This document shows positions 45,701 to 54,140 of a DNA stretch of 64,000 bases, in pieces. This stretch comes from Novosphingopyxis baekryungensis DSM 16222 (GTDB lineage: Bacteria > Pseudomonadota > Alphaproteobacteria > Sphingomonadales > Sphingomonadaceae): the NCBI RefSeq assembly GCF_000420305.1, contig NZ_ATUR01000008.1:124001-188000 (forward strand). The letters run 5' to 3'. Below the pieces are notes generated by a model that was not told where the DNA came from, ran no database searches, and was given only the letters and a program-made list of their open reading frames with translations. The first letter of the stretch is position 1; each line of letters opens with the position of its first letter. A program made the translations under genes and the position numbers.

Positions 45701-45987
45701 ACGAAGGTGTTGCTGTTGCCCTCCGACGCGGTGGAATTGATGTTCTTCACACCATTGATATTGCGCACCGCTGATTCGACGATCTGCGTCACCTGATTCT
45801 CGATCTCGGTCGGCGCGGCGCCGGGCTGCGAGATGTTGACGATCACGGCGGGAAATTCGATGTCCGGCTGATTGACGATGTCCATCCGCGCGAAGCTCAG
45901 AATTCCCGCGATCATCAGCCCGAGGAACAGAACGATCGGGACGACCGGGTTGCGGATCGACCAGGCGGAGATGTTGCGAAAATTCAT
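42796..45987 (-). CDS. RND-family multidrug efflux permease
   Basis: An inner-membrane proton-driven pump of the HAE1/AcrB class, 1063 residues. It begins MNFRNISAWSIRNPVVPIVLF and has two large periplasmic loops, each between TM1-2 and TM7-8. The TM4 proton-relay Asp pair is in GLVAGVLVDDAIVEIENI, and KNSILLIDFALEE lies in TM10. The subgroup features NINGVKNINSTASEGNS and QPDIEFPAVIVNISQPGAAP resemble the MexK/MdtBC-like branch of proteobacterial exporters. It is translated after its adaptor, 4 bases downstream. No outer-membrane channel gene is adjacent. Confidence 0.94.
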   Translation of the reverse strand: MNFRNISAWSIRNPVVPIVLFLGLMIAGILSFARMDIVNQPDIEFPAVIVNISQPGAAPTEIENQVTQIVESAVRNINGVKNINSTASEGNSNTFVEFEIGIDPNEAVNEVSNSIDQIRGQLPDGIIEPRVTKVDVTGGGPLGIFAVQADDMTLEQLSWFIDDTVAKRLLSVDGMAEVDRFGGVDREIRVVLDLPRMQALGVTASQINAALRQTNIDAAGGRAQIAGSRQSVRVLGNADDAFALSETRIPLGDGRVITLSDVAQVSDGYSERSSISKLRGKEVVNFAISRARGASDVSVYDDALKQIEKIEEENPGIRVVQLFSTVGYTKDQYKSSIHAMIEGAVLAVVVVFLFLRDWRATLISALAIPLSAIPTFWFMDLLGFNLNFLSLLALGLVAGVLVDDAIVEIENIVRHMRMGKSAYQASIDAADEIGLAVVATTFSIVAVFLPVGLMPGISGEFFKNFGITVVVAVLISLAVARMVTPMVAAYFLKAKGHATHGEGWLMDRYMSVLRWSLDDSGAKRFAARGGRMRSLVSGLFDHRVWMTMIAGVALVVTVVLLMTIPQQFEPNIDSDDSRVEIEMVPGTTLAQTEAVADRVAAILYEQPEVDLALERVREGNASLYVNLKPDRERSSTEFERETTALLQNIPDARVSFGAQNGGGGGTGREISVMLTGTNPELLSRTAATLVEQMQGLKTVQSPRIAADLKRPELIVTPRAELAASLGVTTAALSQAIRIATLGEIDQNAARFSLSDRQIPIRVMLPQTSRESLDTIENLPVPTARGGSVPLSRIADLRFGSGPTTIQRYNQQRRVFVGADLAPDVVTGTAYAQINALPIMTNLPQGVSNEAFGAQEWQGELITNVIIAVIAGVLLVFAVLVLLYKRFMSPLVNMGSLLLAPLGGLIALLIVGQPISMPVYIGLLMLLGIVGKNSILLIDFALEELHSGKEKFEAIMEAGHKRAQPIVMTTVAMTAGMVPTALSLSGDSAWRAPMGTVVIGGLVLSTLLTLLIVPASFSLADSIEKRMGGWFGKMLTYKPGDRERSVQVDRDRARALEDGVQPAE

Positions 45988-45991
45988 GGTG

Positions 45992-47242
45992 TCATTCCGC
46001 TCCGGCCGAGGTGGACGCAGGCTCGCTATCTGTGGCCGTCTGGCGCGCGATGCCCTTCTGGCGGCGCGGCTGCACCACTTCGCCGGGATTCAGGAACCCG
46101 CCGGCATAGACCACCACCAGTTCCCGGCCAGACAGGCCGCTGGCGATCGTCAGCCCTTCATCCGTGACGGCACCGACTTCCACGCCGCGGCGCTCGACCT
46201 TGTTGCCCGGCCCCACGATATAGACGAAATTGCCCTTGGTATCGCTCTGCACGGCACTTTCCGGCAGCACCGGCGCGGATATCGCACCCGAACGGATGGT
46301 GGCATTGGCAAAACCGCCGGGCCGCAGCGCGCGGTCATAACTGAGCGCGATACGGGCGATGCCCTGCCGCGTCTGCGGATCGATGGTGGGCGCCACCTGC
46401 CAGATCTGGCCGTTCAGCGTCTGGGTCGTGCCGACCGGAGTCACCTGCGCGCTTTCGCCGACCGAAATCTGCGCCAGATTGTCTTCGCTCAGCAGCGCCT
46501 GCATCTCCATCTGGCCGCCTGCCGCCATACGGAACAAGGCGCCGGAACCCTGCGTCACGGTCTGCCCCGGCTGCACCGTGCGTTCCAGAATATAGCCGCT
46601 TGTGGGCGCGACGATGCTGAGGCGCGCATTGCGCTGCTGCGCTTCGTTGAACGAGGCGCGGGCAACGCGCAGCTGCGCCTGGGCCCGCTCTTTCTCCGCC
46701 GTCAGCCGATCGACATCGGCCTGGCTGATAAATCCACGATCGACCAGCTGCAGTGCGCGGTTCAGCTGCGCCTGCGCCAGGTTCAGACTGGATTCGGCCA
46801 CGCTGATCTGCGCGCGCAGCCCTTCGGCCTGCTGGTTCTGCACCGAGCGATCGACCGAGGCGAGCACTTGCCCCTGCTTCACCCAGTCCCCGGCATCGAC
46901 ATAGACCTGCGTGACGCGGCCGCCCTCACCGACCACGCTGATCGGCGTGTCGAAACGTGCGCCGATGGTGCCGGTGGCGTTGATCGAGCGCACGACGGTC
47001 TTGCTGCCCGGAGCGACCACGGTGACCACGGGCGCCTGCGCGTCGGCGGCTGCCGCCGCGTCGCCTGTCGCTGCTTCATCATCGCCGCGCGTCAGGAAAA
47101 AACCGAGGATACCGAGCAAAAGGATCGCCGCGACGATGGTCGCAATCACGATCCGTTTGCGCCGCGCTGCAACGCGCTCCTCGTCGATATCGGTCATGCC
47201 GGCGGTCTGTTCCATATGCGAAACGGGTGATTCGTAGTTCAT
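45992..47242 (-). CDS. RND efflux periplasmic adaptor (membrane fusion protein)
   Basis: About 416 residues: a short cytosolic leader (DEERVAARRKR), one anchor span (IVIATIVAAILLLGILGFFL), then the adaptor core. The core has a lipoyl half-motif (GRVTQVYVDAGDWVKQGQVLASVD), an alpha-hairpin coiled coil (about 120-190; RAQISVAESSLNLAQAQLNRALQL), a second lipoyl half (IVAPTSGYILERTVQPGQTV) and beta-barrel and membrane-proximal domains. It is anchored by a transmembrane helix, not a lipid. The start at 47242 is chosen; 47248 and 47275 are in frame. It shares an operon with the permease, 4 bases apart. Confidence 0.92.
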   Translation of the reverse strand: MNYESPVSHMEQTAGMTDIDEERVAARRKRIVIATIVAAILLLGILGFFLTRGDDEAATGDAAAAADAQAPVVTVVAPGSKTVVRSINATGTIGARFDTPISVVGEGGRVTQVYVDAGDWVKQGQVLASVDRSVQNQQAEGLRAQISVAESSLNLAQAQLNRALQLVDRGFISQADVDRLTAEKERAQAQLRVARASFNEAQQRNARLSIVAPTSGYILERTVQPGQTVTQGSGALFRMAAGGQMEMQALLSEDNLAQISVGESAQVTPVGTTQTLNGQIWQVAPTIDPQTRQGIARIALSYDRALRPGGFANATIRSGAISAPVLPESAVQSDTKGNFVYIVGPGNKVERRGVEVGAVTDEGLTIASGLSGRELVVVYAGGFLNPGEVVQPRRQKGIARQTATDSEPASTSAGAE

Positions 47243-47462
47243 TGCCATCTGCCAGTTCAGTCCACGCTTGCCCAAAGCGGGCGATCGACGCGCAGTGTGT
47301 TACTTCAATAACTCAGCCCTCGCAAGCGGAGTTGCCACGCGTCTGTCGATCGGAAGGCGCGTGGCCGATGCTGCCATAGGGCAAATGCCCGCAATAGCGC
47401 AGGGAATATGGCGGGTGCGGCCTGCGCTTCGACGAACGACCTAGCTTTGGCCCCGATACACG

Positions 47463-47488
47463 AAAAAAGGGGCCGACAAGCGGCCCCT
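47463..47488 (-). terminator. Rho-independent terminator of the GlsB/YeaQ gene
   Basis: On the minus strand a perfect 8-bp stem AGGGGCCG / CGGCCCCT with loop CTTGT is followed by TTTTT, 25 bases beyond the GlsB/YeaQ stop. The remaining gap up to the adaptor start (47249-47462) shows no gene. Confidence 0.85.
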
Positions 47489-47513
47489 CTTCCCTGGTGA
47501 TGCTATGCAGCGT

Positions 47514-47777
47514 TTAGCGGATGCGACGACGCTGGATCAGATTGGCGATCGCCAGCAGCACGACGGCGCCAACGAACATCATGATCAGACCGGAGATCGA
47601 GAAATCGCCCCAACCGCCGCCGACGCCGATCAGGCTGCCGATCCAGCCGCCGAGGATGGCACCGACTACGCCCACGATGATGTTCCAGAGAATACCCATG
47701 GAAGCATCGCGGCCCATTACCATGCTGGCAAGCCAGCCCATGATGCCGCCAATGATGATCATAAGAATAAAGGTCAT
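47514..47777 (-). CDS. GlsB/YeaQ/YmgE-family small membrane protein
   Basis: An 87-residue protein with three hydrophobic segments and the family glycines: MIIIGGIMGWLASMVMG, ILWNIIVGVVGAILGGWIGSLIG and LIMMFVGAVVLLAIANLI, ending in a basic RRRIR tail. The transglycosylase-associated/GlsB family is tied to general stress responses. The start at 47777 is chosen because AGGAGG stands 10 bases before it; the ATG at 47786 has only one base of spacing and cannot use that site. Confidence 0.88.
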   Translation of the reverse strand: MTFILMIIIGGIMGWLASMVMGRDASMGILWNIIVGVVGAILGGWIGSLIGVGGGWGDFSISGLIMMFVGAVVLLAIANLIQRRRIR

Positions 47778-47878
47778 AATATGCATTCCTCCTGTTTCAC
47801 GTCAGCGAGATACAATTTGCTGGCGCGCTGTATGGAGGTGAAAAGGCCGGGCAGGAAAAAAGTTCCGCAAGCATAACG

Positions 47879-47909
47879 AAAACCCCGCAAGGGCAGCCTG
47901 CGGGGTTTT
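47879..47909 (-). terminator. Rho-independent terminator downstream of sciP
   Basis: An 11-bp perfect stem AAAACCCCGCA / TGCGGGGTTTT with a nine-base loop lies about 55 bases past the sciP stop. Read on the minus strand it ends GGGGTTTTC, a canonical terminator; it is symmetric enough to stop plus-strand transcription as well. Confidence 0.85.
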
Positions 47910-47962
47910 CAGGATTTTGCGCAATGCGCCGACGCCGCCGCGCGCATCGGGCTGAACCGGTG

Positions 47963-48262
47963 TCAGTATTTCTGCTGACGCTCGTATAGATCGCGATAAT
48001 GCTGAATGCGGGTGACGCGCAGACCGGGCATGCCGGATCGATCGACCGCGCGCTGCCAGCTGGCAAATTCTTCCAGCGTCAGATCATAGCGCTCGCACGC
48101 TTCATCCACCGAGAGCAGCCCGCCATTCACGGCGGCCACCACTTCGGCCTTGCGCCGCACGACCCAGCGCCGGGTGGTGGTTGGCGGCAAATCCTCGATC
48201 GTCAAAGGCTCGCCTAGAGGACCGATGACGCGGTCCGGCTTGATAGTTTGATTCTCGATCAT
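47963..48262 (-). CDS. sciP: CtrA inhibitor SciP (DUF1153)
   Basis: A 99-residue helix-turn-helix protein that in Caulobacter binds CtrA and blocks recruitment of RNA polymerase, limiting CtrA-activated cell-cycle genes in G1. It closely follows the family: VIGPLGEPLTIEDLPP, TRRWVVRRKAEVVAAVNGGLL, SVDEACERYDLTLEEFASWQRAVDR and LRVTRIQHYRDL. The start codon is followed within three codons by GAATC, a CcrM (GANTC) methylation site, which may or may not matter. It overlaps an uncertain upstream frame by 4 bases. Confidence 0.94.
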   Translation of the reverse strand: MIENQTIKPDRVIGPLGEPLTIEDLPPTTTRRWVVRRKAEVVAAVNGGLLSVDEACERYDLTLEEFASWQRAVDRSGMPGLRVTRIQHYRDLYERQQKY

Positions 48263-48615
48263 GGTTTTTCCTCAGCACTGTCTGCCATCGCAGCGTCCAG
48301 CGTTGGAGCAGCTATAGAACTCGGTATCCTGCCAGATACTGAAGCCCCAAGGTAAACAGAGCCTTTACGCTTCACAGCAGCCATGCTGCGCGGCAGAAAA
48401 GCGCCGCCGAATGTCCGCCGCGGTGCTGACCGTCCGGCGAAATATGCGATTCGATCCGCCAGCGTACCCATGCCGACATGCGATGCGCAAAGACGGCCGG
48501 ACCGGGCGGAACTGACGATGTTTCCCGCCGACAGCATGGCCTGCAAGGTCGGGTAATCGATTGCCGACAATGCCGCGCCTGCGATATCGAATTGGGAGGG
48601 AGAGGGCTGGTCCAT
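48259..48615 (-). CDS. Uncertain 118-residue frame upstream of sciP
   Basis: An open frame whose stop overlaps the sciP ATG as ATGA. It begins MDQPSPSQFDIAGAALSAIDYPTLQAMLSAG, which looks protein-like with good codon use. Beyond about residue 70 the sequence loses GC3 bias and looks like promoter DNA for sciP. No domain is recognised. It may be a short real gene ending earlier in evolution, a decayed gene or chance. If it is not a gene, 48263-48836 is a gap of about 570 bases holding only promoter-like sequence. Confidence 0.3.
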   Translation of the reverse strand: MDQPSPSQFDIAGAALSAIDYPTLQAMLSAGNIVSSARSGRLCASHVGMGTLADRIAYFAGRSAPRRTFGGAFLPRSMAAVKRKGSVYLGASVSGRIPSSIAAPTLDAAMADSAEEKP

Positions 48616-48836
48616 AGCAAGGGGTGTAAGGCCGAAGAGATAAACTTCGGTAAAAGCGCGGCTAAGATCGCGTTAGGCTTGATGAACAGGATCGATGGTT
48701 GCCAGCCACCGGGCTCTGGCTGCACCGGCCTGTCCGCCTGCGTCCGCCTGCGCCGCGCACGAACTCGCGCGCATTCGGTTCCGGGCTGGCCGCGCCGAAC
48801 TGGCAATATCTCGTGCGCACCGCTACATAGCCCCGG

Positions 48837-49952
48837 ATGAACATGCAGCCCGATTTCCAGCTGGGGGACGATCTTTCCGGCAAGCGCATCGTCGTCGCGA
48901 TGTCCGGCGGCGTCGACAGCTCCGTCGTGGCTGCGCTGGCCGCGCGCACCGGGGCGGAGACCATCGGCGTAACCTTGCAGCTATATGATCACGGCGCGGC
49001 GGTGCAGCGCACCGGCAGCTGCTGCGCCGGGCAGGATATCCGCGATGCGCGCGCCGTGGCCGACCGGCTGGGCATCGCCCATTATGTATTCGATCATGAA
49101 AGCCGCTTTCGCGATTCCGTGATCGACCAGTTTGCCGATGATTATGCCAATGGCCGCACGCCGATCCCCTGCGTGCAGTGCAATATGGGCGTGAAATTCA
49201 CCGATCTGCTCTCGCTGTCGCGCGAACTCGGGGCGGACTGCCTGGCCACCGGCCATTATGTCCGCCGCGCGATGGGGCCGGACGGGGCCGAGCTGCACCG
49301 CGCCGCCGATCCCGCGCGCGACCAGAGCTATTTCCTGTTCGCCACCACCCGCGATCAGCTCGATTATCTGCGTTTTCCGCTGGGCGACCTTCCCAAGGCG
49401 CAGGTGCGCGAGCTGGCGCGCGACATCGCCCTGCCTGTCGCCGCCAAGCCGGACAGTCAGGATATCTGCTTCGTGCCCGATGGCGATTATGCGCGCATCG
49501 TGCGCAAGCTGCGCCCCGAAGCGGGTGAGGAAGGCGCGATCGTCGATCTGCGGGGGCAGCAGCTCGGCCGGCACAAGGGCATCATCCACTATACCGTCGG
49601 CCAGCGCCGCGGGCTGGATATCGGCGGACAGGCCGAGCCATTGTACGTAGTGCGGATCGATGCCGAGGCCCGGCAGGTTGTGGTCGGCCCCAAGGCGGCG
49701 CTTGCGGTGCGCGGCGTGGCGCTCAGCGATATCAACTGGATCGGCGGCAGCCGCGACGGTCCGCTGACGGTGAAGGTGCGTTCGCTCGCAAAACCTGTTC
49801 CGGCGCGGCTGGTGGACGGTCAAGTGCTGTTCGATCGGCCCGAATATGGCGTTTCGCCGGGCCAAGCCGCCGTGCTCTACCGCGATACGCAGGTGCTGGG
49901 CGGCGGCTGGATCGACCGGACCTTTGCCGCGCAGGACGCGCTGGCCGCTTGA
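48837..49952 (+). CDS. mnmA: tRNA-specific 2-thiouridylase
   Basis: The enzyme that thiolates U34 of tRNA-Lys, -Glu and -Gln in the cytoplasm, using ATP and sulfur relayed from cysteine desulfurase; 371 residues. The PP-loop is [12 protein letters not shown]. The catalytic cysteines are in [11 protein letters not shown] and in [10 protein letters not shown], and TGHYVRR is also present. The C-terminal beta-barrel region runs from about 250 ([17 protein letters not shown]). The ATG at 48837 is followed by another at 48843. The 49953-50141 stretch after it has no gene. Confidence 0.96.
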   Translation: MNMQPDFQLGDDLSGKRIVVAMSGGVDSSVVAALAARTGAETIGVTLQLYDHGAAVQRTGSCCAGQDIRDARAVADRLGIAHYVFDHESRFRDSVIDQFADDYANGRTPIPCVQCNMGVKFTDLLSLSRELGADCLATGHYVRRAMGPDGAELHRAADPARDQSYFLFATTRDQLDYLRFPLGDLPKAQVRELARDIALPVAAKPDSQDICFVPDGDYARIVRKLRPEAGEEGAIVDLRGQQLGRHKGIIHYTVGQRRGLDIGGQAEPLYVVRIDAEARQVVVGPKAALAVRGVALSDINWIGGSRDGPLTVKVRSLAKPVPARLVDGQVLFDRPEYGVSPGQAAVLYRDTQVLGGGWIDRTFAAQDALAA

Positions 49953-50141
49953 AGCTGGCTGGCAGGGAGCGCCGGCCATCCTGTCCTACATCGGCAAGAG
50001 CGGCTATCGCACTGCCATGGCCAGCCTCCATCAAGCCCCTTGCCCATGGTGGCACGGTCCGCAGCTCATCGCTGTGGCAAAACGCCTGACCGGAATTACG
50101 GCGCTACCGTATCGCGACCATCGCGAACTTCCAGCGGACCT

Positions 50142-50507
50142 TCAATCCGCCGCGGCCAGCTCCGCCGGGGTCAGCAGTACGCAGCCGAAATCACCGCGCT
50201 TTTCCGCCGCCGCTTCGGCCAAAAAGGGTATGGAGGCAAACAGACGGCCCGTCGCCGGATCGTCCCGCAGCGTCACCATTTCCGTGCCCGGCTCCTTGTC
50301 ACGCTCGCAACTGGCCAGACTGCGGTTTTCCACGAAACGGCAGGAACAGGCCACGCGCGCCGTATATCGCACGCCAAGCTGCGCCTGGCTCGTCAGATGG
50401 GTCCAGTTATACGCCAGCAGCGCCGCCGCCAGTGCGATCAGCAGCGCAAGCGCGATGAGCAGCCAGTGCCACCATGGGCGCGCTCGGCGGGTGTTAGGGC
50501 TTGTCAT
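50142..50507 (-). CDS. Hypothetical membrane-anchored protein with cysteine motif
   Basis: A 121-residue protein with one N-terminal span (WWHWLLIALALLIALAAALLAYNW), short cytosolic Arg/Pro leader, and a periplasmic part carrying CSCRFVENRSLASCERD plus a later Cys (DFGCVLL). Four cysteines suggest disulfides or metal binding. No known domain is recognised. It is divergent from the lipoprotein serine hydrolase 32 bases away, which suggests shared regulation and possibly joint function. Confidence 0.7.
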   Translation of the reverse strand: MTSPNTRRARPWWHWLLIALALLIALAAALLAYNWTHLTSQAQLGVRYTARVACSCRFVENRSLASCERDKEPGTEMVTLRDDPATGRLFASIPFLAEAAAEKRGDFGCVLLTPAELAAAD

Positions 50508-50539
50508 GCTTGGTCTCGCTGGTGCAGGTCATCGCGCTT

Positions 50540-51697
50540 ATGCCTAGGAACAAATCCCTCCCGCCCGCAACCGCTTTTGCCGCCGCGCTTCTGCTGACCG
50601 CCTGCGGATCCGATGCTCCTGTCGCCGAGCCACCGCCACCGCCCTGCGATGCGCGCTGCGACTATATCAGCCTCGACAGTCCGGTGGACCGGGCCGTGCT
50701 GGATGCGCGGATCGATCCGCTGTTCAGCGATCCGGCGCAGGCCGAAACGCGCGCGCTGCTGGTGCTGCGCTATGGCCAGCCGGTCGCCGAACGCTACGGA
50801 CCGGGCTTTTCGGCCGAAACGCCGCTGATCAGCTGGTCGATGGAAAAGAGCGTCACCGCCGTGCTGATCGGCATGCTGGTGGCCGACGGCCGGCTGCGGC
50901 TGGATGATCCCGCGCCGATCCCCGAATGGCAGAGCCCCGGCGACCCGCGCCGGGATATCACCCTGCGCCATCTGCTGCACATGGCCAGCGGGCTGGATCA
51001 TACTGAAGGGCTGGACGCGAATGAGCCCGGCGCGATCTACGATGGCGATACCGTACGCATGCTGTTTCTGGAAGGCGCGGACGATATGGCGCGCTATGCC
51101 GAAAGTCGGCCGATGGAAGCGCGTGCGGGCGAGAAGTTCGAATATAGCTCGGCCACCACGGTCATCCTGGCGGACATCATCGCGCGCGAGCTGACCGACA
51201 GCACGACCCCGCGCGTGCGCATGGAGACGGTGCAGCGCTTCGCCAAGGGCCGCCTGTTCGAACCGCTGGCCATGGACAGCGCCGTGGTGGAGTTCGACCG
51301 CGCCGGCACGATGATTGGCGGATCGATCATGCATGCCACCGCGCGCGACTGGGCCAAGTTCGGGGAATTCCTGCGCACCGGCGGATCGATTGGCGGCGCG
51401 CAGATCATCCCGCGCAAATGGATCGAGTTCATGCGCACGCCGTCCGCCACCAACGCGGTCTATGGCGGGCATATCTGGCTGAACGCCCGCGCCGGGGCGG
51501 ACGGCCTGCCGATCCTGTTTCCGGACGCCGCGCCCGCCAATACCTTCGCCGCGCTGGGCCATCTTGGCCAATATGTCATCGTCTCGCCCGATCAAGGGCT
51601 GACGGTGGTGCGGCTCGGCAAAACCCAGGATGAAGAGCGCCAGGCCGTGCGTGACCAGCTCGGGCGGATCGTCAACCTGTTCCCGGTCGGCGGTTGA
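50540..51697 (+). CDS. Beta-lactamase-fold serine hydrolase, lipoprotein
   Basis: A 385-residue class C beta-lactamase/esterase-type hydrolase. The N-terminus is a signal peptide ending in the lipobox LTAC, so the enzyme is probably attached to a membrane on the periplasmic side. The nucleophile motif is SMEK (SxxK). YSS at EYSSATTVIL occupies the Tyr-x-Asn/Ser position, and a third motif near the end is less clear. Members act as D-alanyl carboxypeptidases, esterases or 6-aminohexanoate-dimer hydrolases; the fragment SWSMEKSVTAVLIGMLV fits the last group. The start at 50540 avoids the longer frame opened by TTG at 50501. Confidence 0.86.
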   Translation: MPRNKSLPPATAFAAALLLTACGSDAPVAEPPPPPCDARCDYISLDSPVDRAVLDARIDPLFSDPAQAETRALLVLRYGQPVAERYGPGFSAETPLISWSMEKSVTAVLIGMLVADGRLRLDDPAPIPEWQSPGDPRRDITLRHLLHMASGLDHTEGLDANEPGAIYDGDTVRMLFLEGADDMARYAESRPMEARAGEKFEYSSATTVILADIIARELTDSTTPRVRMETVQRFAKGRLFEPLAMDSAVVEFDRAGTMIGGSIMHATARDWAKFGEFLRTGGSIGGAQIIPRKWIEFMRTPSATNAVYGGHIWLNARAGADGLPILFPDAAPANTFAALGHLGQYVIVSPDQGLTVVRLGKTQDEERQAVRDQLGRIVNLFPVGG

Positions 51698-52495
51698 TCA
51701 GAAGCGAAACCGCCCCTCGACCACGGTCACGCATTGCCCGATCAGCACCGCACGGTCGCCCTCGCGGCGGCAGGACAGGCGGCCGATGCGGTGGCTGCCC
51801 TGTACTGCGCTGAACTGTTCCTGCCCCAGCCGGTCGCACCAGAACGGGGTCAGAGCGGCATGGGCGGACCCGGTCACGCTGTCCTCATCCACACCGGCGC
51901 CGGGCACGAACACCCGGCTCATCACGTCGCTTTCGTCGCCCGGCGCGGTGCAGATGAACTGCAGATCGCCCAGCCGGGCCAGACCGCGAAAATCCGGCAT
52001 GAGGCCGCGCACCGTTCCGGCATCGGCATAGCGAAAAACATGATAGCCGACGGCATGGCTCGCCACCTCTTCCGGCACCGCGCCGAGCAGCGCCACCGCG
52101 TCGTCAAATGCGCCAGACACGGGCGGATAAGCGGGCAGCGATAGCGCATAGCCATCCGCCTCCCTGGATACGTGCAAAATGCCGGCCTTGCGGGTGCTGA
52201 ACGAGACCGTTTCGCGCTCCGGGGCCAGCGCCGTCAGCACCACATGCCCGCTGGCGAGGGTGGCATGGCCGCACAGATCGACCGTGCTGGTCGGCGTGAA
52301 CCAGGTCAGTTCATAATCCGCCGCATCGCTGGCATCCGGCACCAGAAACGCCGTCTCCGCAAAATTGTTTTCCGCACCGATCGCCTGCAGCACGGCATCA
52401 TCCGGCCAGCTGTCCAGCAGCATGACCGCCGCCTGATTGCCGCCAAAGGCGCGGTCCGCAAAGGCATCGACATGAAAATAGGGCACATTCGGCAT
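51698..52495 (-). CDS. PhzF-family isomerase
   Basis: A 265-residue member of the PhzF/YddE family of cofactor-free isomerases and epimerases with a diaminopimelate-epimerase-like fold. It begins PYFHVDAFADRAFGGNQAAVMLL, has the catalytic Glu in NNFAETAFLV and TPTSTVDLCGHATLASGHVVL, and the second half carries VFVPGAGVDEDSVTGSAHAAL. No phenazine genes are near, so the role is unknown. It converges with the serine hydrolase, stop to stop without a gap, and lies downstream of the CDF gene. Confidence 0.92.
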   Translation of the reverse strand: MPNVPYFHVDAFADRAFGGNQAAVMLLDSWPDDAVLQAIGAENNFAETAFLVPDASDAADYELTWFTPTSTVDLCGHATLASGHVVLTALAPERETVSFSTRKAGILHVSREADGYALSLPAYPPVSGAFDDAVALLGAVPEEVASHAVGYHVFRYADAGTVRGLMPDFRGLARLGDLQFICTAPGDESDVMSRVFVPGAGVDEDSVTGSAHAALTPFWCDRLGQEQFSAVQGSHRIGRLSCRREGDRAVLIGQCVTVVEGRFRF

Positions 52496-52498
52496 GGC

Positions 52499-53443
52499 TC
52501 AGCTCTCCTCTGCCAGTTTCTTGAACTGGTCTTCCTCCACCAGCGCATTGCCCGGCTCATCCACATGGCCTTCGGGATCGATGTGGATCAGAACCTCCAC
52601 ATCGGGAAAGGCCCGGCACAGATCCGCTTCCACGCGGTGGATGATGTGGTGGCTTTCCTCCACCGTCATCGTTGCGGGCATATCGACGTGAAACTGTGCA
52701 AAGTCGCGGTTGCCGCTGGTGCGCGTGCGCAGATCATGCAGGTTCCGCAGCTCCTCGTGCCGGTGCGCCACCTCGATGAAGCGCAGGCGCTTTTCCTCCG
52801 GCCATTCGCGGTCCATCAGCTGGTCGATCGCCCGCGCCGCACCGCGCCACGCGCCCCAGCCGAGCCAGACCGCAATGGCCACGCCGAACAGCGGATCGAT
52901 CCAGCCGATGCCGGCATATTGGTCCAGCACCAGTGCGGCGATGACCGAAAGGTTGAGCACCAGATCGCTCTGATAATGCAGGCTGTCGGTCTCGATCGCG
53001 ATCGACCTGGTGCGCCGGATGATGCTCTTCTGATAGGCGATCAGGAAAAAGGTCGCGACGATCGCGATGACCGAGACGAGGATGCCGGATTCCGCTTCCA
53101 CGGTCACCGCATCGCTCATCAACCGCTGCACCGCGCGCCAGGCGATCAGCGCGGCGGATACCGCGATCAGGGCCACCTGAAAGAGCGCGGCCAGCGACTC
53201 GGCCTTCCCGTGGCCGAAACGATGGTCCTCATCCGGCGGCATCGCGGCATAGCGCACGCTGAACAGCAGCACGAGCGAAGCGACCAGATCCAGCCCGGTA
53301 TCGGCCAGCGATCCGAGCATCGCGACCGATGCGGTCTGGACCGCGGCCCATGCCTTGAGACCGAGGAGGAACAGCGCGGTGGAAACGCTGGCATAGGCCG
53401 CGCGCACATTGAGCGGCGTTCCGCCACCATCCTGCGTACTCAT
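52499..53443 (-). CDS. Cation diffusion facilitator, FieF-like (Fe/Zn/Mn exporter)
   Basis: A 314-residue inner-membrane divalent metal/proton antiporter. The metal site in TM2 is DTGLD, then a FieF-like loop RYAAMPPDEDHRFGHGKAESLAALFQ. TM5 gives HYQSD, so the transport site is DD-HD, as in E. coli FieF. The C-terminal cytosolic domain (about 215-314) shows the ferredoxin-like fold with ESHHIIHRVEADL and LIHIDPEGH. The ATG overlaps the pdxH stop by 4 bases, implying co-transcription with pdxH. Confidence 0.93.
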   Translation of the reverse strand: MSTQDGGGTPLNVRAAYASVSTALFLLGLKAWAAVQTASVAMLGSLADTGLDLVASLVLLFSVRYAAMPPDEDHRFGHGKAESLAALFQVALIAVSAALIAWRAVQRLMSDAVTVEAESGILVSVIAIVATFFLIAYQKSIIRRTRSIAIETDSLHYQSDLVLNLSVIAALVLDQYAGIGWIDPLFGVAIAVWLGWGAWRGAARAIDQLMDREWPEEKRLRFIEVAHRHEELRNLHDLRTRTSGNRDFAQFHVDMPATMTVEESHHIIHRVEADLCRAFPDVEVLIHIDPEGHVDEPGNALVEEDQFKKLAEES

Positions 53444-54021
53444 GGGAAAAGCAGGCCTTCGCTCCAGTCACCTTCGGGATTACGCTGAAACAGGCGGCGT
53501 TCGTGCAGCCGATATTCGCGGTCCTGCCAGAACTCGATGCGCTCCGGCGTCAGGCAAAAGCCGGACCAATGCCGGGGCCGCGGCACATCGCGGCCCTTAT
53601 ATTCATGCTCATACTGCTCGAAATGCTTGATGAATGTGCCGCGCCGGTCGAGCGGGCGGGACTGGTCCGATGCCCAGGCCCCGATTTGCGAATCGCGGGC
53701 GCGGCTGGCGAAATAGGCATCGGCAACGTCATTCGGCACCACCGCCAGCGGGCCTTCAATCCGGATCTGCCGACGCAGCGATTTCCAGTGAAACAGCAGC
53801 GATGCATGCGGATTGGCCGCCAGCTCCACCCCCTTCCGGCTTTCCAGATTGGTATAGAAGACAAAACCGTCCGGGCCATGCCCCTTCAGCAGCACCATGC
53901 GAACCGACGGACGGCCCTGCGCATCGGCGGTCGCCAGCGCCATGGCATTGGGATCGTTCAGTTCGCTATCCTGCGCTTCGGCAAACCAGCTATCGAACAG
54001 GGTGAAGGGATTATCGGCCAT
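53440..54021 (-). CDS. pdxH: Pyridoxamine/pyridoxine 5'-phosphate oxidase
   Basis: An FMN enzyme that makes pyridoxal 5'-phosphate; 193 residues. It shows the split-barrel signatures DPNAMALATADAQGRPSVRMVLLKG, FVFYTNLESRKGVELAANPHA, and the C-terminal signature FWQDREYRLHERRLFQR. The start at 54021 (MADNPFTLFDSWF) is chosen; upstream in-frame ATGs add non-conserved residues. PLP made here serves the serC aminotransferase elsewhere in the window. It is divergent from the DnaJ-like gene with about 120 bases between. Confidence 0.94.
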   Translation of the reverse strand: MADNPFTLFDSWFAEAQDSELNDPNAMALATADAQGRPSVRMVLLKGHGPDGFVFYTNLESRKGVELAANPHASLLFHWKSLRRQIRIEGPLAVVPNDVADAYFASRARDSQIGAWASDQSRPLDRRGTFIKHFEQYEHEYKGRDVPRPRHWSGFCLTPERIEFWQDREYRLHERRLFQRNPEGDWSEGLLFP

Positions 54022-54140
54022 GCGCCCTGCATTAGCGAAAGCGCACGGGCCGGTCGAGACTGTCATGCGGTGCATGGCGATAGCGGACAGATGCAACGCA
54101 TATGTTGCCTCCGGCCCTCGCGCATCCTAACTCCTGCGAC

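Noticed and set aside
51698-52495. Phenazine biosynthesis
   Set aside because: Only a PhzF-family gene is present; the family is broad and no other phz gene is nearby.
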